A stretch of 64,000 nt of DNA from Pyropia yezoensis (taxonomy: Eukaryota > Rhodophyta > Bangiophyceae > Bangiales > Bangiaceae). The position numbers and the translations under genes were made by a program. Below the pieces are notes generated by a model. It saw nothing but the letters and a program-made list of their open reading frames with translations. It was not told the origin of the DNA and did no database searches. Shown here piece after piece: positions 28,039 through 38,666 of the stretch. Positions within the stretch are counted from its first letter, which is position 1. Every line of letters begins with the position of its first letter. Location of the stretch: the NCBI GenBank assembly GCA_009829735.1, contig CM020620.1, positions 558,001 through 622,000 on the forward strand. The letters are read 5' to 3'.

Positions 28039-30408
28039 TCAGTGGGTAGACCCACTGCCCGAGGGAGGCCACTCACGCGTAAGCGCGTATACCTCCGTGC
28101 TCCACCGGTCGGCAATCTCACGACGGTCAATCACCCGAGTTACCTCGGTGCATAGCTGAACGAGGGTGCTGCGACCTGCCTCCACGTCCTCCAGAGCTCT
28201 CTGGAGGCGGCCAAGCACGCCACCGAAGCAACGCGCTGACCCAACCAGCGCAGCACCTGGGGGGATATCCCCCCAGCAAATAGAGAGACCCTCCCGCATT
28301 GCGCGGGCAACAAGGGCGTCAACGCCCTCATACCAGAGACGGGGACTTCCGTCTTGTATGAAAGGGGCGGGAGGGGACACTGGCGCAGCCAGAGGTGCCA
28401 GAGGAGCCGACACGGCCACCATTGGAGCCGGTGGCGCCTGATATGAGGCCCGGTAGGACCCCACCGAAGGGGCTCCACCGTAACCCCGGCGGGGCTCCGC
28501 CCGACGACGGGACACCTCACGCTCCCCACCCGCAGAGCCCCACTCTCGGGGACGACGGCCAACCGCCGCCGGTATCGGGTTACCGAACCACGGGGCAAGG
28601 ACCTGAAGAGGGTCATGGATAACCATGGGAATACCCAGGTCAGCAACAGCCTCGGTGGACGCCCACCCATGGCAACTGGGCTCACCCGGCTGAGTACGCC
28701 GGATACGCAACGAGTGACGAGGCAAGGGGGAAGCCCCAGCCTGCCGGTCCCGGTACGGGGGAAGGGCCAACACACCAGCCCAGTTCACGGCATCGTGAAC
28801 AGCCAGCAGGGCCTCGAACTCCCGGGCCAACCCGGTCTTGGCGGCTATCAGGTCCACGCCCAACTGCGCGATGTGCCGACGGACACCCGTCGGAAGATGA
28901 AACAGGCGCCCCTGCCGGCGGACGGACAGCAAGAAGGAGGAAGCCTGCCCGAGGGTAACCTCAAGGGTGAATGTACCCTGCAACGGGTGGACCGGCCGGG
29001 AGGCCAGCACACTCTCGAAGTATCGGAGACAGGAGCCGGTGTCAAACCGGAAAGCAGGGGCGGGTTCCCACCCCTCCTGCCACAGAGGCGGGCGCACGGA
29101 AGTGTATACCGGCGCACGACCGTTACCGGTCTGCAACGCACACGTTATATCGGTGCGGAACGCATCCGCCATGACACCATGGTTACGTCGCCAGCTCGAC
29201 GCCGACTTCAAACCCGCCATAGGCGGGTAGGGAGCCGTCAACGACAGATACGGGGATACCCCCGGGTAATAATCGAAGTCGGGATACCGACCGGTGTCGC
29301 CCACCTTCTCCCCAAACGCAACGGGCTCCGCCGCCGCCGCAATCCCCCGTGCACTAGCCGGGTAGTCAACCTCCCGCGGCAACGCGGGAGCAATCAGGTC
29401 GCATACCCCGAAGGCGGGGTCGAGGTAGACCTCACCCCGTCCCACCCGGGTGCCCCAGAGCTGCGCATGACGGTCGTCCGGCTGACTCAGGATCCAATGG
29501 TGTTCCACCCGCACCGCATTCGGCTGGTTGACCAGCCGCACCAACTCCCGCTCCCAACTCGGGTCCACCTTGACGCGCCGGGAGGACTCTCCACGGGGAT
29601 GGGGCAGGTGGAAGTCCACCTGCATCTGCCCATCGGACTCCATTGACTCTTGCACAGTCAGGCCGCGAACCCGAGCCACCAAGTCGGTCATCGACATGGC
29701 GGGTTGACCTGCCGCCACGGCGACGCCGCCACCCAACGGGGCAACCCGGGCAGGACCAGGAAGAATCGGGGGCGCCGGGGGAAGCCCCACCGGCAGATGG
29801 ACCGGTGCCGGAGGTGCACGGGGCCGAGGAGGAAGAAGAAGGGCGGGCGCCCGCCCGGAGTAACTACCGGAGTCCACTGCCATCGGTGTAGACCCACCTT
29901 GCCTACCAGACGCCCGCGGCACCGCGGGCAGAGCAACGCCGCCATCCGAGCCCGACAGGGGCACCTCGGGGGCAGCAGGGGTAGACCTGTCACCCGCAGC
30001 CGCGGATGAACCAACCGGGCGGGCACCCGCGCCGTCTTGACCCGCCGTCCCGGTCGGGGTGCCGCCATAACCGCCCGATACGCCGGCGACGCCGTCTTGA
30101 GGTTGAGCCGCGCCGGCACCGGCGACAGGAGTCATCCGGGCCGCAGGAGGAGTAGGGGTAGACGCAGCAGCAACCCGCGGTTGCCCGCCGCCCGACGGAG
30201 CCGTCGTGCCGCTGCACACGGACGACGAACCGCCCGGAGCACCGTCCGGAGCCACGCGAACGGTCACCCGGTCGCCCTCGTCTTCGGACGAGCTCGCCAA
30301 GAAACACTCGGCGGCGGTGGCAGAGACGGGAACGTCGTCCACCATCACCTCCTCCTCCTCCTCAAGCAGGAGGTCGTCCTCGCCCCCGGGTTCCTGGGGG
30401 TCCGACAT
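28039..30408 (-). CDS. Antisense ORF of element 1 (aORF1), unknown function
   Basis: 789 residues from the ATG at 30408, opposite to gag-pol, between integrase and the 3' LTR. The frame is open upstream to 30690, but the ATG starts a sharply acidic N-terminus (SDPQEPGGEDDLLLEEEEE). A TATA-like TTATAAG at 30520-30514, beside a 7-bp hairpin (30499-30514), suggests its own promoter. A disordered Pro/Ala/Gly region runs to about residue 250. An ordered core follows: VDFHLPHPRGESSRRVKVDP, WERELVRLVNQPNAV, PDFDYYPGVSPYLSLTAPYP, and RRQGRLFHLPTG followed by FEALLAVHDAVNW. The C-terminus has LWYEGVDALVARAMREGL. The YYP..P and R.G.L.HLP blocks recur in the antisense ORF of element 2. It has no hydrophobic segment typical of an envelope protein. 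Function unknown. Confidence 0.75.
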   Translation of the reverse strand: MSDPQEPGGEDDLLLEEEEEVMVDDVPVSATAAECFLASSSEDEGDRVTVRVAPDGAPGGSSSVCSGTTAPSGGGQPRVAAASTPTPPAARMTPVAGAGAAQPQDGVAGVSGGYGGTPTGTAGQDGAGARPVGSSAAAGDRSTPAAPEVPLSGSDGGVALPAVPRASGRQGGSTPMAVDSGSYSGRAPALLLPPRPRAPPAPVHLPVGLPPAPPILPGPARVAPLGGGVAVAAGQPAMSMTDLVARVRGLTVQESMESDGQMQVDFHLPHPRGESSRRVKVDPSWERELVRLVNQPNAVRVEHHWILSQPDDRHAQLWGTRVGRGEVYLDPAFGVCDLIAPALPREVDYPASARGIAAAAEPVAFGEKVGDTGRYPDFDYYPGVSPYLSLTAPYPPMAGLKSASSWRRNHGVMADAFRTDITCALQTGNGRAPVYTSVRPPLWQEGWEPAPAFRFDTGSCLRYFESVLASRPVHPLQGTFTLEVTLGQASSFLLSVRRQGRLFHLPTGVRRHIAQLGVDLIAAKTGLAREFEALLAVHDAVNWAGVLALPPYRDRQAGASPLPRHSLRIRRTQPGEPSCHGWASTEAVADLGIPMVIHDPLQVLAPWFGNPIPAAVGRRPREWGSAGGEREVSRRRAEPRRGYGGAPSVGSYRASYQAPPAPMVAVSAPLAPLAAPVSPPAPFIQDGSPRLWYEGVDALVARAMREGLSICWGDIPPGAALVGSARCFGGVLGRLQRALEDVEAGRSTLVQLCTEVTRVIDRREIADRWSTEVYALTREWPPSGSGSTH

Positions 30409-30980
30409 GATGACCGGGGTAGCAGGGGCGCCCCGTGCAGAAATGCCGAGGCCGGCTCGACGCGGTACAAGGAGCGCTCGCGCGGACGAGCCAGGGAAGC
30501 GCGGGTGCCCGCGCTTATAACCACACAGTTCAGCACGAGCGATACGGCAGCGCGGGACGACCCGCGCCAGCCGGGCTACGAGGGCGCTCCACCCAGGCAC
30601 CTGGACCGGAGCCACGCCCCCTCCACACGGGGTAACCAGGGGGGTCACCCCCAACCGCCCCCACGCAACGCGGGCAACCCCGCCACCCACTCAATCGTCT
30701 CACGAGAGGGGCTCCCCTACCACCAGACACCTGGTGGCGGATCCGCTTGCACACCCCTCGGAAAGGGGGGTCGTGAACAGAAACCCGCATCGGGAAATTA
30801 ACGGTCCGGAAAACGGATCGTGTGTGTACCACACAAAGGGGGGCACCCCCCTCAGGCAACCTCGAAAAGGGGTGTCTGTCGCGACAGGGCGCAAAGCCCC
30901 ACCCGACTGGTAAACGGTCACGTGACCCACTTACATTCGGTAACCCGAATGCAACTCGACCCGAGGACGGGCCGAATCTA
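30409..30980. other. Region between the antisense ORF start and the 3' LTR of element 1
   Basis: Contains the inferred promoter of the antisense ORF and then about 450 bp of GC-rich sequence without a recognised gene, up to the polypurine tract. Confidence 0.45.
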
Positions 30981-30991
30981 AGGGGGGGATA
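30981..30991 (+). other. Polypurine tract of element 1
   Basis: AGGGGGGGATA immediately before the 3' LTR; expected plus-strand primer site. Confidence 0.75.
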
Positions 30992-31354
30992 TGTAGCAAT
31001 ATGGTTGGCCGTATTGTGACCCTAATGCAAGGGGGGCTACTTCTAATCCTTGGCGTTCAAATTGAGAGTCCGTACTGGTCACGGTATCTACAAGTTACGT
31101 ATGACCAGGGGGACTTGCATCTTGGGGTGGAGGGTACTTAGTAGTGTCTCCGAGGGTTTATAACGAGGGGGCCGGCGGCGAATCCACCGCCGGCCAAGGC
31201 AGAACAACAAACCCCTCCCATTTGGGCTCCCATCTTGGTCCCGTGGCTTGCGCTCCAAGGACAGCAACCTTGGCCTCCCGGTGACGTTGGTGCCGATCCC
31301 CCTTGATGAGTGTTCCCTGAGAGTGGACGTGCGACGGATCCCTATTGTGCTACA
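30992..31354 (+). repeat. 3' LTR of element 1
   Basis: 363 bp, TGTAGC...GCTACA, followed by TCTGG, the right copy of the target duplication. Seven substitutions against the 5' LTR. TATAA at 31159 and the 9-bp hairpin at 31170-31195 are intact. Confidence 0.95.
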
Positions 31355-32165
31355 TCTGGGCGTTGTACCCCTCCCTCCCAACCATTATTTGGCGCGTCTT
31401 CCCGCCCGCCACCGCTACAACGGCGGAGTGGGCGTCGCCCCCATCCCTCCAAACCATAATTTGGCGTGTCGCCCCGCCCACCAGTACTACCACGGCGGTC
31501 TGGGCGTGGCCCCCCTCCATCCAAACCAAAATTTGGCATGTCGCCGCGCCCACTAGTACAACCACGGCGGTCTGGGCGTTGTTCCATCCCTCCTAACCAC
31601 TATTTGGCCTGTCGCCCCGCCCACCAGCACGAACACGGCTGTCTTGGCGTCGCCCCCGCACCCTCCCAACCATTTGTTGGCGCGTCGTCCCGCCCACCAC
31701 CGCTACAACGGCGGTGTGGGCGTCGTCGCCATCCCTTCCAACCAGTATTTGGCGTGTGGCCCCGCCCACCAGTACTACCACGGCGGTCTGGGCGTCGCCC
31801 CCGCACCCTCTCAACCATTATCTGGCGCGTCGCCCCGCCCACCGCCGCTACAACGGCGGTGTGGGCGTCGCCCCCATCCCTCCCAACCAATATTTGGCGC
31901 GTCGCCTTACCCACCAGGACAACTGTAGCGGTGTGGGCGGCGCCCCCCGCCCTTCCAACCATTATCTTGCGAGTCGCCCCGCCCACCAGCACTAACACGG
32001 CGGTCTGGGCGTTGCCCCCGCACCCTCCCAACCATTATCTAGCGCCTCTCCCCGCCCACCTGCACCACTGTAGCGGTATGGGCGTCGCCCCCCTTCCCTA
32101 CCAACCATTGTCTGGCGCCTCGCCCCGCCCTCTTGCATTACTGTTGTGGTCTGCGCGTCGCCCCT
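31355..32165. repeat. 72-bp minisatellite, right block
   Basis: About 11 units of the same array that is broken by element 1. The last units are more diverged (TGCACCACTGTAGCGG variants) and the array ends near CTGCGCGTCGCCCC. Confidence 0.88.
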
Positions 32166-32254
32166 TTTCGTCTTTTCCATCACCCATCATTGCCAGCGCC
32201 GCCGCTTCCTTTTTATTTATTTCCCACGAAAGGTGTTATGGCGGCACGTTTTGT

Positions 32255-34278
32255 TTATGTTTCTGTGGGCTGCTCTTCCGCGGACGTGCTTAGCACGTCG
32301 GCCGTGTCCAGGATAACATCTTCGCCGTCCTCGGCGGCAAACCAAGACATCACCCCGTCCCGCACATCACACACGCTCTCGCCAGAAAAAGCATGCATAC
32401 CAAGAGTTGTATTCTTCAAAAGAGAAAGCACCTCGTCCACATCCCTCGAAATAGCATCACCCCCCCCCGTGTACTCTGAGTGAGTGGAAACAACAACAGC
32501 TGACATCGACGCAGGAAGAATACTCGACTTTACCCAGCAGTGCACGATGGAGGCAGGCGTCATGGCGCCCGACTCTTCCCAGATGAGGCGAGCTGCGTCC
32601 AGCAGGTGTGCACTCCCACGACCCGCGAGACCGCACTTTCTCGCCGGCCGTACCTGCGGTCCCGCCGGCGGGAGCACAGCAGCGATGAGGTCCGCCTGGA
32701 CTTCTGCGTCCGCGGCATCACTGGTCGTCTCGTCGACAACGTCTTGAGTAGGGACCCTTGCGGGGCCGTAACTGCGCGCGTCGCTGGCTGGTACGAGCCA
32801 CGCACGCTCAACCCCAGCGCTAAAGCCGCGCAGAGGAGCCCCCACGCCGAAGGGCTGCCGCTGCGCCGTGAGGTCCGGGATGGACGGGAAAAGGGGTACA
32901 GCGGGGGTCACGGGGGGGGACGGATGGGAATTGGCTTGATGGGGGGGGGGTGGGAGAGGGGGTGGTTGGGAGGGGGGTGGTTGGGGGAGGGGGGGAGCCG
33001 AAGGGATGAGGGAAACTGGGAGGGACCGCACGATGATGGCCAGAAGCCGGCGCTTGTACCGTCGCTTGAGGGCCGCAATCACGCCGGCGTCCATTGGCTG
33101 GTACACAGCAGTTGTATTTGGCGGCAGGAAGATCAGCTCCACGTCAGGAGCCGCCAACTCGACATCGTGGGTGGCTGAATTGTCCATAATCAGCACACAC
33201 TTCTCACCGCCGTGGCGTGTCCGCACGGCCGGCAAAAACACGTCTTCCCACCATTGCTTGTAAACATGCCTGTCCATCCATGCCTTCTTTTGTGGAAAGT
33301 ATGGCAGCGGGCAGGCGTTCTCCTCCCCACTGAAGCACAGGGGTACCGCAGACGTCTCAATCATCGCCACGGGCAGCTTGTACGTGCCTGTGGCGTTGGT
33401 GCAGAGCACCAGCGTCACGCGGTCCATGTTCCGCATTGCCTTCGTGCCACGCGCGCGCGTGCGGTCCCGGCGGGGGATGTAAGAACGGGAGGGCAGGCAC
33501 CGGTAAAGCAATCCCGTCTCGTCCATGTTGTATATGCGATCGGGAGGGTAGCTCTCCAGGCGACGTCTGATGTCCGCGATGGCGGCAGCGGCGGCAGCGA
33601 GATTGACCGCTCCCGCCTGGCCATGCATCGCCACATTGCATATGTTGTGACGCTTCAAAAAGCCGCGCACAAAGCCGTGGCTGGCCGCAAAATCAGTGAT
33701 GGATAGGTCGGTCGCAATCACGCTTGCCGCCTCCTGCAGCATCGCCGTGGTGATGGGAATTCGGCGGTGGCCAAGGCAATAGAGGGCAATGTATCAATCG
33801 TATAGTCGAGTATCCAGTTCGGGCCACTTGCTTCCTCGGCTGTTCACTCGTGCAAGAGTGTGGGCGTCTTCCTGCATATCGCGGTATCGCTGAGCATGGC
33901 GCATGATGCCTTTGCCAGTAGATTTCGTGACCGGCGTGGAGAGCTGTTGCAAGACGACGGCCCACGGCACGTTAGCGTCCCGTAGCCGAACAATTTGCTT
34001 CTTGACCCCCATTGGTATTTGTTGGCGGTGCCGAGCCCGCCGCTGCCCGGCTACCATCATGGCTGGCCGTGGCCCATTGGCCTCCTCGGCGTCGTGGGCT
34101 CGCGCAGGATCCTCGTTCCTGGCAGCCATCAGACCCTCACAGGTCGCAGCCGCCGCTTTCGCTGCTACCCGGACAGCATGGTGCCACTCATGCGTCAGTA
34201 CTGGTACAGCCCTCTCAATCGCAGCCTCGACGGTCGCCGCAATCGCGACGCCTGGGGATGTTAACGGGGGTGCCGGTG
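32255..34278 (-). pseudogene. pogo/Tigger-like transposase, interrupted by a TGA and by element 3
   Basis: DDE-type transposase of the Tc1/mariner superfamily, CENP-B-related. A psq-like HTH (GVKKQIVRLRDANVPW...) is followed by the Tc5/CENP-B-like HTH (HGFVRGFLKRHNICNVA). The catalytic core has YNMDETGLLY, VLIMDNSATHDVELA and NTTAVYQPMDAGVIAALKRR, giving a DDD triad. The C-terminus is Pro-rich, then acidic. An in-frame TGA at 33796-33794 lies between the two HTH domains where a Trp would fit; the frame is otherwise open on both sides. The N-terminal codons are cut off by element 3, inserted at 34278/34279. In-frame sequence with an ATG resumes on the far side (41733-41753). About 675 codons remain here. 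TIRs were not found. Confidence 0.88.
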
Positions 34279-35125
34279 TGTGAGGAACCACCCCCACTTG
34301 GGCAGCCCTCAATGTACTCGTGATGGTGTCAGCGACTCGTGCCAGCCAATAGGGCGTCAGGGTGCGGGGATGAGGATGGAGGTGGTGACGGTGGTGGGTA
34401 TGGGGAAGAGGACGGCGCGACGTCGGTGGTGATCGAGAGGGTTCAAAGGGTGAAGGTCGTCTTTGGTCTGTGTCTGTGGTTGCCCTTCCGGTCTTCCCCG
34501 GTGGCGCCGACACTCACGCACTATATACTCGCGTCGGGGCACCCGAGGTGCCCCAAAGCATGCGTTTCCCCGTCGCTCCACCGGTAGGCACAAAACGGCC
34601 CAAAAATAAAGCATGGATCTCAGAACAAAGCATGGGCGGGCGTGCGCACTAAAGGAGTGCAGCCCCAGTTTGCTCCAAACGAAGGGGTCCGGCGTGCGGC
34701 GCCTAGGGCGCCGCCCCAGCCGGCTCCAGACGCCAGTCGGCCCGAAGGTCCGAGAGGCGTGTAAGCACGATTCGATCGAGTCGGCCGAATCGGCCAGCCG
34801 GCTAGCCAGTCACATCGCTGCAATGCTGCAGCGAGGACATTTTAACGGACTCGCCAGCTGTGGCAGATGTGGCTCATCATGGGTGCTGACGGTGGCGCCT
34901 TTCGACAGGCCATGATGGGCTGTCGATGGCTGCTGTCGTGCGGCCGGCAGACACCGTGAGACAGCGGCTGACTCATCTTGCGTCTGGAAGGTACACCGCG
35001 TCATGCCCCACAATACAAGGAGTTGATCCATGTTGCCAGGAGTTGATTCGGCACGATCTGTAAGGAGAGGTCCCAGATATTATCCCTTAAGTATTAGGCA
35101 TGGGATTAGGGGGGAAATCCTTACA
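34279..35125 (-). repeat. 3' LTR of element 3
   Basis: Near-identical direct repeat of 40887-41732. A TATATA motif lies near 34522. An ORF that starts inside this LTR (34513) and runs into the pogo gene is a chimera created by the insertion. Confidence 0.93.
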
Positions 35126-35135
35126 CCTCCCCCCC
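35126..35135 (-). other. Polypurine tract of element 3
   Basis: On the - strand GGGGGGGAGG, lying between the pol TAA stop and the 3' LTR start. Confidence 0.75.
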
Positions 35136-38100
35136 TTAGGACGTGCGTCGAAGGAAGGCGTCGAGAACCTCAGGTGCGTTGTCGAGGTCTTGCGTGGTTA
35201 GCCAGGTGTTCTCACTGACATCGCAGCCTTTCCACTTGACCAGGTACTGCAGTCGTCCACGGGATTTTTGTGACCGAATAATGGAGTCCACTTCGTACTC
35301 AACCGATCCGTCCGGAAATGCTACCGGAGCTGGAGCGGGAGGAAGTCGACCATACGGATCAGCGTTGTACGGCTTGAGTAGACTGGCGTGAAAGGCGTTG
35401 TGCACCTTTCGATCAAGGACTGCTTGAGGCAGATCCAGACGGAACGTAACATCATTGATGTTTTCAGTGACTCGGTATGGTCCCGAAAACTTGGGCATCA
35501 ACTTGCGAGCGCCCTGGAAGGCGTCCGGCATAAGGTTCTTGGTGCTCAGGAGCACGAGGTCGTCGACAGCGATCGTACATGGTCGGCGTCGACGGTTAGC
35601 GTACGCCGAGCGCGTCTCATTGGCCTTCTTGATAGCGGTAATGGCAGTCTCCTGAGCTTTTTGCAGACTGCTTAGCCAATCTGAGACTGCTGGTAGTTTC
35701 GATTCCTTGCTCTCGACGGTGTCGACAGGTACTGTCCTTGGTTCAAAGCCGTAGTTTAGGAAGAATGGGGAGTACGTCGTGACCGCATTGGGTGACCGGT
35801 TGTAAGCTACTTCTGCAGCAACAAGGAAGAGGTCCCAATCACCCTGATGATGGTTCATGAAGTTTCGCAGGATTTCTTCAATCTTCTTGTTCATGATCTC
35901 GGTTTGTCCGTCCGTCTGGGGATGATAGGCTGAAGATGCTTTGATCTTGACCTTGAGAATTTCGGTGAGCGACTGCCAGAAGTTGGAGAAGAAGATACGG
36001 TCTCGGTCGCAGACGACGTCGGATGGTAGACCGTGATGACGGTAGACGTGATCATGGTAGAGTTGCGCTACGACTGGTGCAGTACAGTCGGGCTTCATTG
36101 GTGCTAGTCGAATCATCTTCGACAGTCTGTCCACAATGACGTAAATGCCATTGTGGCCTTTTTGGGTCAGTGGAAGAGGGGTGATAAAGTCCATGGAGAC
36201 ACTTGTCCATCGTTGGTTCGGTGGATCTAGTGGATTGAGGTGACCCAGAGGTGAATGGGTGCCAGCTTTGTTCCGCTGGCACAAATCACATGATTGTACG
36301 TATCTTTGGATGTCCTTCCGCATTGTCTTCCAGTAGTATTTGGAAGCAATAGCGTTGGTGGTTTTCTTAACTCCCCTATGTCCTTGGCTTGGGATGTCGT
36401 GGTAGTCATGGAGTAGTCTTTGGCGTAGAGTACCAACGGGGATGCACGTACGGTCACCTCGCTTCAACAACCTCATGTGAAGCCGGTAGGGAGATACCGG
36501 GTCCTTGACTAGGTCGGCAAACTCGGGATCCGCGTTGTACTCTTGGTCTAGGGTGGCAAGGTCTTGATCACTTTGGCTTATGGTCATGAGGTTGTTGATT
36601 TCAGTTTTCTTGGGTAGGCTTTCGATGGTCTTGGTTAGCACGCGACTAAGGAGATCTTGATTGGGAGCGTGCTTATCGGGGGCGTCTTGTGGTTGCCTTG
36701 AAAGAGCATCAGCCACGGGGTTGGAAGTGCCCTTGATGGGGATGATCTTGAATTCGAATTGCTCCAACAGCTCTAGCCACTTGACTTGGCGGTCGTTGAG
36801 CTTCTCTTGGGTTTTCAAGTACCTTAGGGACTCATGGTCGGTGTGCACCTCGAACGACCTTCCATGGAGGTAGCAGCGCCAGTGTCGAATGGCTTGTACA
36901 ACTGCGAGCAGTTCGCGCTCACGGATACTGTAGCGCTGTTTGTGGATGTTCAGCGTCAATGAGAAGTAGGCCACTGGGCGTCGTCCTTTTCCGTCATCTT
37001 GTTCAAGGACAGCGCCAACAGCATACCCACTGGCATCTGTGGAGACGAAGATTGGGTACCTCTTGTCGAATGGCCTCAGTACTGGTGCACTTGTCGTCAG
37101 GGTTTGTAGTTGCTCAAAAGCCTTCTGGGCGTCAGAGTTCCATTCGAAGTCGACGTTTCCAGTAAGCCTTGTGAGGGGTGCAGCCACGGATGCCATTCCC
37201 TTAATAAATCGACGACAGAAGTTGACCATGCCGAGGAAAGATTGCACATCTTTTTTGCTCTGTGGCGTTGCCCATGATCGAATGGCTTGGACCTTGTAGT
37301 CCTCCATAGAGAAGTCTTCGTTGGGAATGACATGGCCGAGGTAGTCCACAGTTGTTCGCGCAAATTGGCATTTGCTGAGTTTGGCGTAGAGCTTATGCTC
37401 TCGCAGCTTGTCCAGGGCTTGCCTTAGGTGCTTTGGATGATCTTCGTAAGCTTCACTGTAGACCAGGATGTCGTCGAGGTAGACGCAGATAAACTCGTAG
37501 AGATAGGGTCGGAAGACGTCATTCATTAGGATCATGAAGACCGCGGGGGCATTTGTTGGCCCAAAGGGTAGCACGGTAAATTCGTAGAACCCGTATTTTG
37601 TTCGGAACGCCGTCAGTGGGATAGTATCAGGGTCAAGCCGGATCTGGTGGTAACCTGATCGGACGTCGATCTTCGTGAAGTACTTGGCCTTTCGCAGTTG
37701 GTCGAAGATGTCGTCAATTCTTGGTAAGGGATATGCGTTCTTGATAGTGGCTTTGTTCAATGCTCGATAATCGATGCACATTCGCCAGCCACCGTCCTTC
37801 TTTGCGGCAAAGAGTACAGAAGAGCCCCACGGTGAGGCACTTGGTTGGATGAACCCCTTTCGTATGAGGGTTGCAAGTTGTGTCTTGAGTTCATCGAGTT
37901 CCCATTCAGATAGGCGATAAATGCCACTGCGACGTGGTTGAGCGTCCTCCGTAAGCTTGACGCTAAACTTGTGACTGCGTTCAGGAGGAAGTCCATCGGG
38001 AAGCTCTTCCGGGAAGACGTTGGCGTACTCGTTGAGAATCTCTTGGACGTCATTCTTGTCTTCAGCTTCTCCCATTTTGATCGCATTGATGTCAAAGGTG

Positions 38101-38666
38101 CTGGAAGGATCTTCGGATTGCAGGTAAATGGCGGAGACAGGAACTTTTTGAAAAAGGTCCTTGGCGAGGCGTTGCCTACTAATCAGGCCATGGGGTTTCT
38201 TGAGGGAGGCAGTGATGAAGATGTTCTTTTGGTTAAACTTGAAGGGGATCTTGTTCTTCTTGTTGTTGATTTTGGCGTCCATGTCGTCACGCCATTTCTT
38301 TCCGAGGATGATGTCGTACGCACTTAGGTCGCATACAGCAAACCGAAGACGTTCTTGGCATGGGCCAATGTGAATCTCTAAGGGTTCAATGGTCTCTGCG
38401 AGGACGTGGGAGCGACCATCGGGCATGTTAGCCGCGAAGTCCGTTTCTTTCGTGGTCACATTCAGGGTATTCACGAGGCGCCTTGATACGACGTTAATGG
38501 GAGATCCGTCGTCAAACAGCACCTTAACAAGATGTCCATTGACAGAGGCAGTAGAAAGCAGAAGCCCGAGACGCGGGCCTTCAAATGGTGACGACATGTT
38601 TTCAGGAACCGAAGAAGCGTCTGGCACCGGTTTTGATGACGGTTGCTGCTTCAGTTCCGCTGGCCT
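35136..38666 (-). CDS. pol: Pol polyprotein of element 3 (protease, RT, RNase H, integrase, chromodomain)
   Basis: About 1176 residues counted from the codon after the frameshift site; no ATG is needed if expressed by -1 frameshifting. The first ATG in frame is about residue 24 (MSSPFEGP). Protease-like block LFDDGSPINVVSRRLV has DDG where most retropepsins have DTG or DSG. RT: CIDYRALNKATIKNAYPLPR, LPFGPTNAPAVFMILM, VYLDDILVYS. RNase H: IFVSTDASGYAVGAVL, RERELLAVVQAI, TDHESLRYL. Integrase: SQGHRGVKKT...CDLCQRNK, SMDFITPLPL, VCDRDRIFFS, HPQTDGQTEIMN. C-terminal chromodomain YEVDSIIRSQKSRGRLQYLV with KWKG and ENTWL. No stop or frameshift in 3.5 kb, so it may still function. Confidence 0.94.
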   Translation of the reverse strand, partial: RPAELKQQPSSKPVPDASSVPENMSSPFEGPRLGLLLSTASVNGHLVKVLFDDGSPINVVSRRLVNTLNVTTKETDFAANMPDGRSHVLAETIEPLEIHIGPCQERLRFAVCDLSAYDIILGKKWRDDMDAKINNKKNKIPFKFNQKNIFITASLKKPHGLISRQRLAKDLFQKVPVSAIYLQSEDPSSTFDINAIKMGEAEDKNDVQEILNEYANVFPEELPDGLPPERSHKFSVKLTEDAQPRRSGIYRLSEWELDELKTQLATLIRKGFIQPSASPWGSSVLFAAKKDGGWRMCIDYRALNKATIKNAYPLPRIDDIFDQLRKAKYFTKIDVRSGYHQIRLDPDTIPLTAFRTKYGFYEFTVLPFGPTNAPAVFMILMNDVFRPYLYEFICVYLDDILVYSEAYEDHPKHLRQALDKLREHKLYAKLSKCQFARTTVDYLGHVIPNEDFSMEDYKVQAIRSWATPQSKKDVQSFLGMVNFCRRFIKGMASVAAPLTRLTGNVDFEWNSDAQKAFEQLQTLTTSAPVLRPFDKRYPIFVSTDASGYAVGAVLEQDDGKGRRPVAYFSLTLNIHKQRYSIRERELLAVVQAIRHWRCYLHGRSFEVHTDHESLRYLKTQEKLNDRQVKWLELLEQFEFKIIPIKGTSNPVADALSRQPQDAPDKHAPNQDLLSRVLTKTIESLPKKTEINNLMTISQSDQDLATLDQEYNADPEFADLVKDPVSPYRLHMRLLKRGDRTCIPVGTLRQRLLHDYHDIPSQGHRGVKKTTNAIASKYYWKTMRKDIQRYVQSCDLCQRNKAGTHSPLGHLNPLDPPNQRWTSVSMDFITPLPLTQKGHNGIYVIVDRLSKMIRLAPMKPDCTAPVVAQLYHDHVYRHHGLPSDVVCDRDRIFFSNFWQSLTEILKVKIKASSAYHPQTDGQTEIMNKKIEEILRNFMNHHQGDWDLFLVAAEVAYNRSPNAVTTYSPFFLNYGFEPRTVPVDTVESKESKLPAVSDWLSSLQKAQETAITAIKKANETRSAYANRRRRPCTIAVDDLVLLSTKNLMPDAFQGARKLMPKFSGPYRVTENINDVTFRLDLPQAVLDRKVHNAFHASLLKPYNADPYGRLPPAPAPVAFPDGSVEYEVDSIIRSQKSRGRLQYLVKWKGCDVSENTWLTTQDLDNAPEVLDAFLRRTS

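Larger units (their letters stand above)
20639..31354 (+). mobile_element. Element 1: full-length Ty3/gypsy chromovirus-type LTR retrotransposon
   Basis: 10716 bp, with 363-bp LTRs at both ends and a 5-bp target duplication TCTGG (20634-20638, 31355-31359) inside the minisatellite. Order: 5' LTR, primer-binding site, gag, pol with chromodomain, a hairpin cluster, a large antisense ORF, polypurine tract, 3' LTR. gag, pol and the antisense ORF are all open. The LTRs differ at seven of 363 positions, so the insertion is fairly young. Confidence 0.96.

Noticed and set aside
28039..30408. Reading the antisense ORF of element 1 as an envelope gene
   Set aside because: It is on the wrong strand for a spliced env and has no signal peptide or membrane-spanning segment that I can see.
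33794..34513. ORF of 239 codons starting inside the LTR of element 3
   Set aside because: Its first 78 codons are LTR sequence (also present at 40879-41121), so it is a chimera made by the insertion, not the real N-terminus of the pogo transposase.
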